A stretch of 64,000 nt of DNA from Streptomyces polyasparticus (lineage in GTDB: Bacteria; Actinomycetota; Actinomycetes; Streptomycetales; Streptomycetaceae), in contig NZ_JACTVJ010000014.1 in assembly GCF_014493765.1 (NCBI RefSeq), positions 277,288-341,287 of the forward strand, given 5' to 3'. This document shows positions 50,979 through 59,379 of this stretch, in pieces. The notes under the pieces are model-generated. The model searched no databases. It saw nothing but the letters and a program-made list of their open reading frames with translations, and had not been told where the DNA came from. Numbering within the stretch: position 1 is the first letter of the stretch; each line of letters opens with the position of its first letter. The position numbers and the translations under genes were made by a program.

Positions 50979-51167
50979 ATGCCGGTCATCGCTCTACTCG
51001 GTGCAGTCTTCGTCATCGGTTTCGAGCAGCTCGTGCAATGGCAGTACGGGCCCATGGGAATCGTCGGGCTGCTGCTCCTGACCATCGGCATCAAGGCGAA
51101 GAATCCCACCTGCAGCTCCATCGGAGCGGTCGTGCTCGCCGTGATGGTCGCCGGCCCCGCCTTCTGA
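50979..51167 (+). CDS. Small two-helix membrane peptide 2 (62 aa)
   Basis: Reads MPVIALLGAVFVIGFEQLVQ, WQYGPMGIVGLLLLTIGIKA, KNPTCSSIGAVVLAVMVAGPAF. It is clearly paralogous to peptide 3 (FEQ..QW.YGPMG, LTIGIKAKN, SSIGAV). Two hydrophobic helices flank a short polar loop. The ATG has AAGGAGGAACCACC. It is divergent from regulator 2; no other gene is in between. Confidence 0.75.
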   Translation: MPVIALLGAVFVIGFEQLVQWQYGPMGIVGLLLLTIGIKAKNPTCSSIGAVVLAVMVAGPAF

Positions 51168-51207
51168 GCCCGCACGGCCCGGCGGGGCCACCCCATCACC
51201 GAAGCGG

Positions 51208-52155
51208 CTAGACCCCGGGCGGCGCCAGCTCCAACGGTGAACTGATCGTCTCCCACAGCGCGTTGAACCACAGATGCGACTGCTCGACGAAGGTCGTGTC
51301 CCTGAGCCCCGCACCCTGATGGAACGCGAAGAGCATCGACTGCGTCCCCTGGGCGTCGTACATCTCCACGTGCTCGTGATTGATCTCGGTGCCCCGCTGC
51401 GTAAGCGTGTAGTACGCGAAGAGCGCTTCCGAACCGTTGAGCAGATACAGCTTCACGGGCGGCGTGAACGGCAGCGCACGGAAGGAGACGGAGACGTCGA
51501 TCCCGTGCGTGGCCCGCAGCGCGAGCAGGTTGTGCTTGAGCACCTGCCCCTGGGCGTTGCGCTGGGCCAGCCACTGTCTGCGCACGGGGTTGTTCGCCTC
51601 CTGACCTGCCGATACGCCCTCGACCGGCACAGGGAAGGCCAGATCGATATTGCGGCTCGGCAGCAGCACACGGACCGTGACCCTGGCCGGTTTCGGCCCC
51701 CCTGCGTGGATCTGGCGGAGCGGTTCGCCGATCGCGAGGGTGAGCGAGACGGACGTCAGGCAGATCGCGTCGATCTCCACCTGCGGCTCCGCGAAAGCCG
51801 AGGTGATCCGAGGGCCCAGGGCCACCGTGGTCGGCATCGGGGCGGCTTCCGCGCCGGCGAAGGAGTGCATCACCTCCGCGGCGTCGGCCGCTACCGTCGC
51901 GGGGGTCCCCTTGGTCACGTTGGTGAGCAGCCGCTCGGCCTTGAGGATGTCGAGCGCCTGCCGTACGGCACCGCGCTCCACACCGAACTCGACTGCCAAC
52001 TGTGCCTGTGTGGGCATCCGTTGGCCTGGTTGCAACCGTCCGCTGCGGATACGGTCGCGCAGTTCATCGGCCACCTCGCGGTGCGACCTGCGGGCGCTTT
52101 CCGCGCTGCGGGGACCGCTGTGGACCTCATCCTGAGGAGCACGCTTCGGGCTCAC
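51208..52155 (-). CDS. GntR-type regulator 3 with PLD-like effector domain
   Basis: A 315-residue paralogue of regulator 2. HTH: SHREVADELRDRIRSGRLQPGQRMPTQAQLAVEFGVERGAVRQALDILKAERLLTNVTKG. Effector domain: QVEIDAICLTSVSLTLAIGEPLRQIHAGGPKPARVTVRVLLPSRNIDLAFPVPVEG, VSFRALPFTPPVKLYLLNGSEALFAYYTLTQRG, and WFNALWETISSPLEL. The region LKHNLLALR.TH.ID is near identical to regulator 2. GTG start 52155 lacks a good ribosome site, so it may be leaderless. It faces micropeptide 3. Confidence 0.8.
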   Translation of the reverse strand: MSPKRAPQDEVHSGPRSAESARRSHREVADELRDRIRSGRLQPGQRMPTQAQLAVEFGVERGAVRQALDILKAERLLTNVTKGTPATVAADAAEVMHSFAGAEAAPMPTTVALGPRITSAFAEPQVEIDAICLTSVSLTLAIGEPLRQIHAGGPKPARVTVRVLLPSRNIDLAFPVPVEGVSAGQEANNPVRRQWLAQRNAQGQVLKHNLLALRATHGIDVSVSFRALPFTPPVKLYLLNGSEALFAYYTLTQRGTEINHEHVEMYDAQGTQSMLFAFHQGAGLRDTTFVEQSHLWFNALWETISSPLELAPPGV

Positions 52156-52167
52156 AACCAAATAGTA

Positions 52168-52258
52168 CAACTTCCCGCCATCTTCGGGGAGTTGCGGGAA
52201 ACCTGGTTATCGATCGGTCTCAAGGGCAGATAACCCGTTGAGAGTTGGCTACCAACTC
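52168..52258. promoter_or_regulatory. Dyads in the regulator 3/micropeptide 3 spacer
   Basis: CAACTTCCCGCCA (reverse of TGGCGGGAAGTTG, 52168-52180) matches the module 2 motif. Further perfect dyads are GGTTATC/GATAACC (52205-52235) and GAGTTGG-CTA-CCAACTC (52242-52258). Confidence 0.65.
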
Positions 52259-52366
52259 CGGCAAGCTGGATGCACCCAGAGCAACATGGTCAGACCCCTG
52301 GACGGTTGGTCCCCGACGGAGCGCGACCCGCCGCCAGGTCCTCCCCCATCCCAAGGAGGGACCGTC

Positions 52367-52552
52367 ATGCCGCTCATCGCCATCGTCATCGCCGGCCTGG
52401 CCCTTGCCTTCGAGCAGGCGATCCAGTGGAAGTACGGCCCGATGGGTCTCATCGCGTTCGCCGCGCTGACCATCGGCATCAAGGCCAAGAACACCATGTT
52501 CAGCAGCATCGGCGCGGTCATCCTCGTCATGCTGCTCTCCCAGTCGGGCTGA
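52367..52552 (+). CDS. Small two-helix membrane peptide 3 (61 aa)
   Basis: Reads MPLIAIVIAGLALAFEQAIQ, WKYGPMGLIAFAALTIGIKA, KNTMFSSIGAVILVMLLSQSG. It shares with peptide 2 the blocks FEQ..QW.YGPMG, ALTIGIKAKN and SSIGAV. The ATG has CCAAGGAGGGACCGTC. It is divergent from regulator 3, 211 bp away. Confidence 0.75.
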   Translation: MPLIAIVIAGLALAFEQAIQWKYGPMGLIAFAALTIGIKAKNTMFSSIGAVILVMLLSQSG

Positions 52553-52612
52553 CCGGGCTCCCCTCCGGAGGGGAGCGGGGAGTCCGGTCGGCCGCTCACG
52601 CGGATGCGCCGG

Positions 52613-53854
52613 CTAGAACATGTCTGGGCACCACGGGCGCCTGGACGTGCGCAGCAGGGCGTCGGCCGCGGCGGCGGCGCCCGGACGCTCCTCGGTGACG
52701 GTGCCGAGGTCGGCCAGCCGTACGGCCGACTCGTCACCGAGCCAGAGTGTCGCCAACTCCCGTACGTCCATGGAGAGTTCCGCACTCTCCGTGGTCGGCT
52801 CGCAGGTCGCACCCTGCGGGCCGGCCTCCAGGCGGTAGCGCCCGCCCGTGTAGCCCGCCGGGTCCTCGATCTGCAGGACGAGGGACCCGGCGCCGTTGTA
52901 CGTACGGGCTTCCATGGCCCGTACGACATCGAGGATGCGCACCCAGAGGAAGTCGGCCTGGGTGATCACCCGGGCGGCACGGGGGTCCGGGAAGTAGAGG
53001 GGGATCAGCGAGTCGGGGGCGCGGTGGCTCGTGCGGACCTTGAGGATCCAGTCGATCGAGGCCACGTAGTGCCACAGCGCGCGCTCGGCTGCGGGCGTGA
53101 CGGCGTCGAGTCCGCGCACCTTCGCCGTGTTCTGCGGCAGCTTGTTGTCGCTCCAGTCCGCCACCGGCTCGTACGAGACGAGCCCTTCGACCTCGCCGGC
53201 CGCCGAGCGGTAGACGGCGTAGTGGGGATCGCTGCGGCCGTGGAACGGGTCCGCGAGCACACCGGTGCTCACCTTCCACCAGCGCTCGCTGCGGTCGACC
53301 GCTCCGGGCTGGCGGCGCCGGAGGCGTTCATGCAGCTCGGGTCCGAGCTTGCGGACGTCCGCGGCGTCGACCAGATCGATCCGGCCGCCGTCGCCGGGCC
53401 CCGACCAGCGCGGGTCGAGCCCGGCGCGCGGGACGTCGATCTCCCACTGGGTGGTCCAGGTGGCGGGACCGAATCCGAACCGTCCGTAGATCGGGTACTC
53501 GGCGGCGATCAGCGTGGCGACGACATCACCGCGCTCCTTCGCCGCGTCGAGGTCCTGGGTCATCATCCGGCTCAGGAGACCGCGGCGGCGGTGGGTGGGC
53601 GAGACCGTGACGTTGGTGACCGCGTCGGCCGGCACCTCGGCGCCGCCGACCGCCGTGAGCTTCTGCGCGAAGGACCGGAAGGTGGCCACACAGCGGCCCT
53701 GGTCGAAGGCGCCGAGCGTACGGGAGAGGTCGATCGAGGCGCGGCGGTCGGCCAGTTGCTCCTCGGTGCTGACCGGACTGCGCAGAAACCCGGTGTTCAG
53801 GGCGCGGGCCCAGTCGGCTACGTCGGCTTCTTCGAGTGCACGGATGTCGACCAT
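52613..53854 (-). CDS. Eis-type GNAT acetyltransferase
   Basis: A 413-residue acetyltransferase of the Eis family (enhanced intracellular survival). N-terminal GNAT domain: [53 protein letters not shown], with the acetyl-CoA loop V.P.HRRRGL. A second GNAT-like half and a sterol-carrier-like C-terminus follow. The last residue, Phe (WCPDMF), is the free carboxylate used as catalytic base in Eis. Mycobacterial Eis acetylates aminoglycosides at several sites. The range here is unknown. It is convergent to micropeptide 3. Confidence 0.9.
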   Translation of the reverse strand: MVDIRALEEADVADWARALNTGFLRSPVSTEEQLADRRASIDLSRTLGAFDQGRCVATFRSFAQKLTAVGGAEVPADAVTNVTVSPTHRRRGLLSRMMTQDLDAAKERGDVVATLIAAEYPIYGRFGFGPATWTTQWEIDVPRAGLDPRWSGPGDGGRIDLVDAADVRKLGPELHERLRRRQPGAVDRSERWWKVSTGVLADPFHGRSDPHYAVYRSAAGEVEGLVSYEPVADWSDNKLPQNTAKVRGLDAVTPAAERALWHYVASIDWILKVRTSHRAPDSLIPLYFPDPRAARVITQADFLWVRILDVVRAMEARTYNGAGSLVLQIEDPAGYTGGRYRLEAGPQGATCEPTTESAELSMDVRELATLWLGDESAVRLADLGTVTEERPGAAAAADALLRTSRRPWCPDMF

Positions 53855-53915
53855 ACGAGTCACCGTAGGCGGGGCCCGACGGTCGATGCATCTGGGTTTT
53901 CCAGCCGGTTCGGCC

Positions 53916-54027
53916 ATCCAGCCCCTGCGGCGCTTGAGCAGATCCGAACGAAGTTCGGATGCCGGGGTCCGGGGCGAAGCCCCGGTTTCGGGAAGGGGCG
54001 GGGTGGGGGAGAAAAGCCCGCCGCAGG
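53916..54027. repeat. Second copy of the dispersed hairpin element
   Basis: Same 87-base core as 6415-6501 with two compensatory changes (ATCCGAA/TTCGGAT stem), plus a further tail (gggtgggggagaaaagcccg...cgcagg) that matches the reverse partial copy at 6358-6412. It lies in the spacer between the Eis-type and GtrA-like genes. Confidence 0.85.
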
Positions 54028-54060
54028 CGCCACCCACCCCAGCCACCTCACGCAGCAACC

Positions 54061-54567
54061 TCACGCAGCCGGGCAGAGCGCCTCGGCGCCGACCCGCGCC
54101 TGGGCCGGGACCACAGCAGCGACCGGGACGGACGCCGCCGCCTGGGCCCGACCCCGCGCGAAGACCACGAGCCGCAGGACGACGAACCGCCCGATCCCCG
54201 CGAGGCCCGAGGCCGACAGGTAGACGACCTGCTCGACGACCGCACCCGGCGAAGACGCCAGCAGCTGAAGGATCAGCATCGCGATGCTGGTGACCGCGTA
54301 CGCGGCGGCCGCCGAGCCGGCCGACTGCCAGTGCTGGCGCCAGGTCGCCCGGCCGCCGGCACCGAAGGTGAAGCGGGCGTGCAGCTCGGTGGCGAGCAGC
54401 GTGGACGCCACGGTGATCAGCGCGTTGGCCAGGATCCAGGGCATCAGGGAGGCGAGGCCGGCCACGGCGAAGCTGGAGGCGACCCCGACCCCGCCGCCGC
54501 AGAGCACGAAGCGCGCGAAGGCCAGGACGGCGCCCGGCGCCTGCTGGCTGCTGTGTCCTGTCTCCAC
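54061..54567 (-). CDS. GtrA-like four-helix membrane protein
   Basis: About 168 residues with four helices: [72 protein letters not shown] and [19 protein letters not shown]. The first helix with [14 protein letters not shown] and the pattern FTFG resemble GtrA, which moves or helps move polyprenyl-linked sugars for cell-wall modification. The start is uncertain between several GTG codons; I choose [12 protein letters not shown]. Confidence 0.7.
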   Translation of the reverse strand: METGHSSQQAPGAVLAFARFVLCGGGVGVASSFAVAGLASLMPWILANALITVASTLLATELHARFTFGAGGRATWRQHWQSAGSAAAAYAVTSIAMLILQLLASSPGAVVEQVVYLSASGLAGIGRFVVLRLVVFARGRAQAAASVPVAAVVPAQARVGAEALCPAA

Positions 54568-54663
54568 TGTCCCCACACCCCTTTGACGGCACCGAAGGCT
54601 TCTCTGTGACACCGGCGCCCGGCCCTTCCCCCACAAAGACCGTGGCGGAGGCCCGAACTAACC

Positions 54664-54738
54664 GGTGGCACCACTATGGCACAGTCATGGCGCCATGACG
54701 AGCCATTAATGGCAGCAAGTGCGCCACCGATGGCGCCA
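54664..54738. promoter_or_regulatory. Cluster of TGGC/GCCA palindromes
   Basis: Perfect palindromes TCATGGCGCCATGA (54685-54698), GCCATTAATGGC (54702-54713) and TGGCGCCA (54731-54738), with GGTGGCACC (54664-54672) beside them. The region lies ~100-170 bp upstream of the GtrA-like gene start and also 200 bp from the end of the asparaginase gene. It looks like a multi-site operator. Confidence 0.6.
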
Positions 54739-54850
54739 CATCGACACCGCGACGCCTTACGGGAACCATACGGCCGTCCTATACGGCTGTTCAATACGTG
54801 CGTATAGATTTCTTGGCAGCAGGCAGACCTCGTGCCGCACGCAGCAAGAA

Positions 54851-54886
54851 GCGCCCGCCGACAGGTCGGAACCTGTCGGCGGGCGC
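54851..54886. terminator. Strong hairpin terminator of the asparaginase gene
   Basis: Perfect 16-bp arms GCGCCCGCCGACAGGT/ACCTGTCGGCGGGCGC with a 4-nt loop, 45 bp past the asparaginase stop codon; a short TTCTT follows on that strand. Confidence 0.85.
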
Positions 54887-54930
54887 CGTAGCAGAAGCCC
54901 CGGGATGAGGCCCCAGGGAAGAAGGCCGCG

Positions 54931-55893
54931 TCAGAAGGCCGCCCGTATCTCCCCCACCGGAACCCCGCCACCGAGCAGCGGCGCCTCACCGATCCGCGCC
55001 ACCACGGAAGCGTCGACGCCCATCAGGTCGAGCGCCCGGGCCAGCACCGGCCCCAGCGCCCGGGTCGCCCCGTCGTCGATCTTGAACGCCAGCGCACGGC
55101 CGTCCGGCAGCGCCACCGCCTGGACCGCCTCCGCGCCCATCTTCGAGAGCGTGCCGGGCACCTCGCGCATCAGCCAGGTGTCCGGGCGCCGGGTGCCCGC
55201 GACGTACTCGGGGTGGGCACGCATCGCGTCCGCGACGCGGCGCTCCGGCGTGCCCTCGGCGGCGAGAACGAAGTGGCGGAACGCGCCGGCGAGACCGGGC
55301 AGGCTGAGCGCCATCAGGGGCGCACCGCAGCCGTCCGTGCCGATGGACGCGACCGGTTCGCCCGCGGCCGTCTCGACGACCTCGCGGATCAGCTGCTGCA
55401 GCGGGTGGGCCGGGTCCAGGTAGCTCTCGGTCGGCCAGCCCGCCTTCACACAGGCCGCCAGCATCGAGGTGTGCTTGCCGGAGCAGTTCATCGTGATGCG
55501 CTGACGGTCATTCCCGCCGGCCAGATACGTCTCGGCCTCAACCGGGTCGAGCGGCAGGTCGGGCGGGCACTGCAGCTGGTCCTCGGTCAGGCCCTGCTCG
55601 GCGAGCATCTTGCGGACGAGGTCCAGGTGGAAGGGTTCGCCGGAGTGGCTGGCCGCGGTGAGCGCGAGCCGCTCGCCGCTGAGGTCGAGGCCCGCGCGCA
55701 GGATGCCCGCGGCCTGCATGGGCTTGTTGGACGAGCGCGGGAAGACGGGCGCCATGACATCGCCGATCGCATGCTCCACCGAGCCGTCCGCGGCGAGCAC
55801 GACGAGGGCGCCGCGGTGATGGCCCTCGACGAAGCCGGAGCGTACGACCTCGGCGAGGACCGGAGGTATCGGGGCAGGGGCGGTGGAGGTCAT
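54931..55893 (-). CDS. L-asparaginase, AnsA type (Rhizobium/class 3)
   Basis: A 320-residue amidohydrolase related to beta-lactamase-like asparaginases. It has the SSxK-type nucleophile region FPRSSNKPMQAAG, QRITMNCSGKHTSMLAACV with the CSGKH block, and IGTDGCGAPLMALSLPG. The sequence fits the Rhizobium etli AnsA-type family. It hydrolyses asparagine to aspartate and ammonia. It lies downstream of rsiG in the same direction. Confidence 0.9.
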   Translation of the reverse strand: MTSTAPAPIPPVLAEVVRSGFVEGHHRGALVVLAADGSVEHAIGDVMAPVFPRSSNKPMQAAGILRAGLDLSGERLALTAASHSGEPFHLDLVRKMLAEQGLTEDQLQCPPDLPLDPVEAETYLAGGNDRQRITMNCSGKHTSMLAACVKAGWPTESYLDPAHPLQQLIREVVETAAGEPVASIGTDGCGAPLMALSLPGLAGAFRHFVLAAEGTPERRVADAMRAHPEYVAGTRRPDTWLMREVPGTLSKMGAEAVQAVALPDGRALAFKIDDGATRALGPVLARALDLMGVDASVVARIGEAPLLGGGVPVGEIRAAF

Positions 55894-55939
55894 CGTCGGC
55901 CTTCCGGTGGCGCGGACCCGCCGCCGTGAGCCGTGCGGT

Positions 55940-56563
55940 TCAGGAGAGCAGGTCGTCTACTTGTGCTTCGCCCTCACGGTACCTGCGGGCGATCTCCGCG
56001 CTGCAATCGTCGGCGGTCCGCTGGAGTGCCTGACGGCGCCGGGACACCTGCTGTTCATAGCGGACAAGGCGGCCCATCGCGGTGTGCAGCTCTTCGTCCG
56101 TACGGGCGTCGAGGTCGCTCAGCTCCACCTCGGCGAGCATCTCGGCGGCGAGCAGCCGGTACTCCTCGCCATGCGGGGTGCCGAGCGTGACATGACGGGC
56201 CGACGAGCGGTGCGAGGAGGGCGCGTCCGCGAGGATCTCGGAGAGCCGCTCCACGACGGCCGGGTCCGGTGCCGGCGCCTCGGGCGCCCGGTCGTGCAGC
56301 CGGCGGGCGAGCTCGGCGCGCAGGATGTCGATCCGGCCCTGGAGCAGCCGGCGCAGATAGCTGAGGTCCGCCTCGTCCTGCTGCGAGGTGCGGCGCAGAC
56401 GGCGCAGCTCGGGGAGCCTGAGCGCCCGCAGATCGTGGTCGGGCATCTCGGGCAACGGGCTGTTGCTGCGCTGCTGCGGCGGACGCGGCACGGCGGCCTC
56501 GGCACTCCCCGTACGGGCCGTCGGCACGGGCCCGGAAGGCTGTCCGGTACTCGATGTGCTCAT
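55940..56563 (-). CDS. rsiG: c-di-GMP-binding anti-sigma factor of WhiG
   Basis: A coiled-coil anti-sigma factor that, loaded with c-di-GMP, holds sigma-WhiG inactive and so delays sporulation. Both antiparallel helices carry the family motif E(X3)S(X2)R(X3)Q(X3)D: helix 1 in DEADLSYLRRLLQGRIDIL, helix 2 in YEQQVSRRRQALQRTADD. Both copies are complete. Length 207; a Pro/Ser-rich N-tail (~45 residues) precedes helix 1. The ATG at MSTSSTGQPSG has GAGGGGACGG. No sigma gene lies nearby; whiG is elsewhere. Confidence 0.93.
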   Translation of the reverse strand: MSTSSTGQPSGPVPTARTGSAEAAVPRPPQQRSNSPLPEMPDHDLRALRLPELRRLRRTSQQDEADLSYLRRLLQGRIDILRAELARRLHDRAPEAPAPDPAVVERLSEILADAPSSHRSSARHVTLGTPHGEEYRLLAAEMLAEVELSDLDARTDEELHTAMGRLVRYEQQVSRRRQALQRTADDCSAEIARRYREGEAQVDDLLS

Positions 56564-56801
56564 GCGCTGATCCGTCCCCTCGCTCGGTGCGGTGCACCGC
56601 GTGTGAGCATCGTGCCACTGACTGTGGGGGATATGTGGCGGAGTGCACTCGATCGGCCCCGGATAGGTGCATGGCATTACGCGGCGGATGGGGCGCGTGG
56701 GGGAACTTCTCCCGTACTTCACCCGGCAGTTGGCGCTTTCCGTCACCTGCCGGGGAGGGCTGTTCGGTGGCGGCGTTCGGGGGCACGGCATGATGTCCCG
56801 T

Positions 56802-57239
56802 ATGCGTGCGGTGGTGCAGAGAGCGAACGGGGCGAGCGTCGTCGTCCAGGGTGAGAACGGTCCCGAGACGACCGGCGAGTTCAGCGGCGAGGGCCTGTGC
56901 GTCCTGGTGGGCATGACCCATGAGGACACCAAGGAGAAGGCCGCCCAGCTGGCCCGCAAGCTGTGGACGCTGCGGATGCTCGCCGACGAGAAGTCCTGCT
57001 CGGACATCGACGCGCCGCTGCTGGTGATCTCCCAGTTCACGCTGTACGGCGATGCCCGCAAGGGCCGCCGCCCCACCTGGAACGCGGCCGCGCCCGGCGA
57101 TGTCGCCGAGCCCCTGGTCGACGAAGTGGTCGCTCAGCTGCGGGCGTTGGGGGCGACGGTGGGCACGGGACGGTTCGGGGCGTCGATGCAGGTGTCGCTC
57201 ACGAACGACGGCCCGTTCACGGTGCTCCTGGACCTGTAG
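56802..57239 (+). CDS. dtd: D-aminoacyl-tRNA deacylase
   Basis: A small proofreading enzyme (145 residues) that removes D-amino acids and glycine from tRNA. The ATG giving [15 protein letters not shown] is the family start; another ATG three codons earlier is possible. Motifs [15 protein letters not shown] and TNDGPFT (the NxPxT Gly-cisPro motif, slightly varied as N-D-G-P-F-T) are both present, and [13 protein letters not shown] between them. Convergent with ygfZ, one base apart. Confidence 0.93.
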   Translation: MRAVVQRANGASVVVQGENGPETTGEFSGEGLCVLVGMTHEDTKEKAAQLARKLWTLRMLADEKSCSDIDAPLLVISQFTLYGDARKGRRPTWNAAAPGDVAEPLVDEVVAQLRALGATVGTGRFGASMQVSLTNDGPFTVLLDL

Positions 57240-57240
57240 G

Positions 57241-58206
57241 TCAGGGCTCGACGACGACTTCCTGGGCCGCGGCCGTGGTGCCGACGAGCAGCGGGGCGTC
57301 CACCGGAATGTTCCGCTTCACCAGCGCGAGCGCGATCGGGCCCAGCTCGTGGTGGCGGGCCGAGGTCGTGATGAAGCCGATCTTGCGGCCCTCGGGACCG
57401 TCGGACGCCAGGCGCACCTCCGTGCCGTGCCCGGGCAGATGCACCTCGCTGCCGTCCAGGTGCAGGAAGACCAGGCGGCGCGGGGGCTTGCCCAGGTTCT
57501 GTACGCGCGCGACCGTCTCCTGGCCGCGGTAGCAGCCCTTCTGCAGGTGGACGGCCGAGCCGATCCAGCCCAGCTCGTGCGGGATGGTGCGGTGGTCGGT
57601 CTCGAAGCCGAGCCGCGGCCGGTGCGCCTCCACGCGCAGCGCCTCGTACGCGAGGATGCCGGCCGCCGGGCCGTTCTCGGCCACGTACGGCTCCAGGGAA
57701 GCGCGCGGCAGGAAGAGATCGCGCCCGTACGGGGTCTCGCGGGCGACCACGCCCTCGGGCACCGCGGCGATGGAGCCGGCCGGCAGGTGCACGACCGCGA
57801 ACTCCTCGGTGCGATCGGTGACTTCGACCCGGTAGAAGAACTTCATCGACTCCAGGTACGCGAGCAGCGCCTCGCCCGTGCCCGCCTCGAAGTACGCCCA
57901 GGTGGTGGTGCCGTCGTCGACCAGGGAGAGGTGGTGCTCGATGTGCCCGTTGGCCGAGAGGATCAGCGCCTCGGTGGCCTGGCCGGGCGGCAGGTCGCTG
58001 ACGTGCTGGGTGAGCAGCAGGTGCAGCCAGCTGAGCCGGTCGTCACCGGTGACCGTGAGCACCCCGCGGTGCGAGAGGTCGACGACACCGCTGCCGTCGG
58101 CGAGGGCGCGCTGCTCGCCGTACAGCTCGCCGTAGTGCGCGGCGACGCCTTCATCGGCGCCCTCGGCGGGGACGGCGCCGGGCAGGGACAGCAGGGGGCT
58201 CTTCAT
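57241..58206 (-). CDS. ygfZ: Folate-binding YgfZ/GcvT-like protein
   Basis: A 321-residue folate-dependent protein that helps repair or assemble Fe-S clusters. The signature KGCYRGQETVARVQNLGKPPRRL (K-G-C-Y-x-G-Q-E) with its Cys is intact. The N-terminal half is the GcvT-type barrel (VVDLSHRGVLTVTGDDRLSWLHLLLTQHVS). The start is the ATG giving MKSPLLSLPG. It precedes nur on the same strand; nur lies 38 bp upstream. Confidence 0.92.
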   Translation of the reverse strand: MKSPLLSLPGAVPAEGADEGVAAHYGELYGEQRALADGSGVVDLSHRGVLTVTGDDRLSWLHLLLTQHVSDLPPGQATEALILSANGHIEHHLSLVDDGTTTWAYFEAGTGEALLAYLESMKFFYRVEVTDRTEEFAVVHLPAGSIAAVPEGVVARETPYGRDLFLPRASLEPYVAENGPAAGILAYEALRVEAHRPRLGFETDHRTIPHELGWIGSAVHLQKGCYRGQETVARVQNLGKPPRRLVFLHLDGSEVHLPGHGTEVRLASDGPEGRKIGFITTSARHHELGPIALALVKRNIPVDAPLLVGTTAAAQEVVVEP

Positions 58207-58243
58207 GGTGGTCACTCACGTAACGACGGGGTGGGCAGCGGAT

Positions 58244-58687
58244 TTATTTCCCGGAACCGGCTTGTGCGGCCTTCGCCGTGCAGTCCTTGCACCGGCCGAA
58301 GATCGCGAAGTGCTTCATATCGGTGTCGAAGCCGAACTCCCGCTGCAGCTTCGCCTTGAAGTCGGCGGCCACCGAGAGATCCGCCTCGATCACGTTCGTA
58401 CAGTCGCGGCAGACCAGATGCAGATGGTGGTGGCGGTCCGCGAGGTGGTACGTGGGCGCGCCGTGGCCGAGGTGGGCATGGCTGACCAGGCCCAGCTCCT
58501 CCAGGAGTTCGAGCGTGCGGTAGACCGTCGAGATGTTCACCCCGGACGCGGTCCTACGGACCTCCGCGAGGATGTCGTCAGGGGTCGCGTGCTCCAGGGT
58601 GTCCACTGCTTCGAGGACAAGCTGACGCTGCGGCGTCAGCCGGTAGCCGCGCTGCCGCAGGTCGGTCTTCCAGTCGGTGCTCACCAC
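58244..58687 (-). CDS. nur: Nickel-responsive Fur-family regulator Nur
   Basis: A 147-residue dimeric repressor that senses nickel and controls nickel uptake and the choice of superoxide dismutase (sodF/sodN). With GTG as Met1 (MVSTDWKTDLRQRGYRLTPQRQ) the residues known from S. coelicolor Nur fall exactly in place: His33, His86, His88, His90 of the Ni site and His70, His72, His126 of the M site. Two CxxC motifs (CRDC, CKDC) bind zinc. The HTH is NISTVYRTLELLEELGLV. So this is Nur and not Zur, FurA or CatR. Confidence 0.95.
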   Translation of the reverse strand: MVSTDWKTDLRQRGYRLTPQRQLVLEAVDTLEHATPDDILAEVRRTASGVNISTVYRTLELLEELGLVSHAHLGHGAPTYHLADRHHHLHLVCRDCTNVIEADLSVAADFKAKLQREFGFDTDMKHFAIFGRCKDCTAKAAQAGSGK

Positions 58688-58765
58688 AGGGCCCAGTCTA
58701 TGGGTGGGCCCTGTGGGCGGGGCCGCTTGCGGAAAGCGGGCCTGCTCAAAGGCCCGCTCGGAGTC

Positions 58766-59338
58766 CTACTTGAAGAACGCGATGCCGTCGTCCGGCATGT
58801 CCGGGAGGTTGCGCGCCATCTCGGCGACCTCCTCGGGCGTGACGACCTTCTTGAGCTGCGCCGACATGTACGGGCGGAGCGGGACCTCGGGGGTCTGCTT
58901 CTCGCCGACCCACATCAGGTCGCCCTTGACGTAGCCGTACAGACGCTTGCCGCCGCTGTACGGGCCGGAGGCCGCGGTGCGGGCGACCGCGTCCGTGGCC
59001 AGGTCGATCTGCGGCTTCTTGTCGGCCAGCTCGCCGTACCAGACCTCGACGACACCGTCGTCGCGGACCATCACGACCTCGACCTTGCGCTCGGCGTCGA
59101 TCCGCCAGAACCCGGACTCGGTCTCGAGCGGCTTGACCTTGTTGCCCTCGGCGTCCAGGACCCACGTACGCGAGTGGTACTCGATGAAGTCACGACCGTC
59201 GTGGCTGAAGCTGACCTCCTGCCCGAAGTTGCACTTCTCGGCGCCGGGGAAGTCGGAGACACCCGCGCCCGCCCAGTTGCCGAGCAGGAAGGCGAGGGGC
59301 ACGAGGGAGGGGTTCAGGTCGGACGGGATCTCGATCAT
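58766..59338 (-). CDS. FABP-family (nitrobindin/DUF1794) beta-barrel protein
   Basis: A 190-residue lipocalin-like beta barrel. It begins PSDLNPSLVPLAFLLGNWAGAGVSDFPG, with the nitrobindin-type GxWxGxG (GNWAGAG). Then FGQEVSFSHDGRDFIEYHSRTWVLD and ESGFWRIDAERKVEVVM follow. Nitrobindins bind heme at a conserved His near the C-terminus; here no such His is evident, so heme binding is uncertain. Located downstream of a 33-residue membrane peptide gene and upstream of nur on the same strand. Confidence 0.87.
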   Translation of the reverse strand: MIEIPSDLNPSLVPLAFLLGNWAGAGVSDFPGAEKCNFGQEVSFSHDGRDFIEYHSRTWVLDAEGNKVKPLETESGFWRIDAERKVEVVMVRDDGVVEVWYGELADKKPQIDLATDAVARTAASGPYSGGKRLYGYVKGDLMWVGEKQTPEVPLRPYMSAQLKKVVTPEEVAEMARNLPDMPDDGIAFFK

Positions 59339-59379
59339 CAATGGCTCTCAGTACGGGGCGTACGGGGACGTACGGACGG

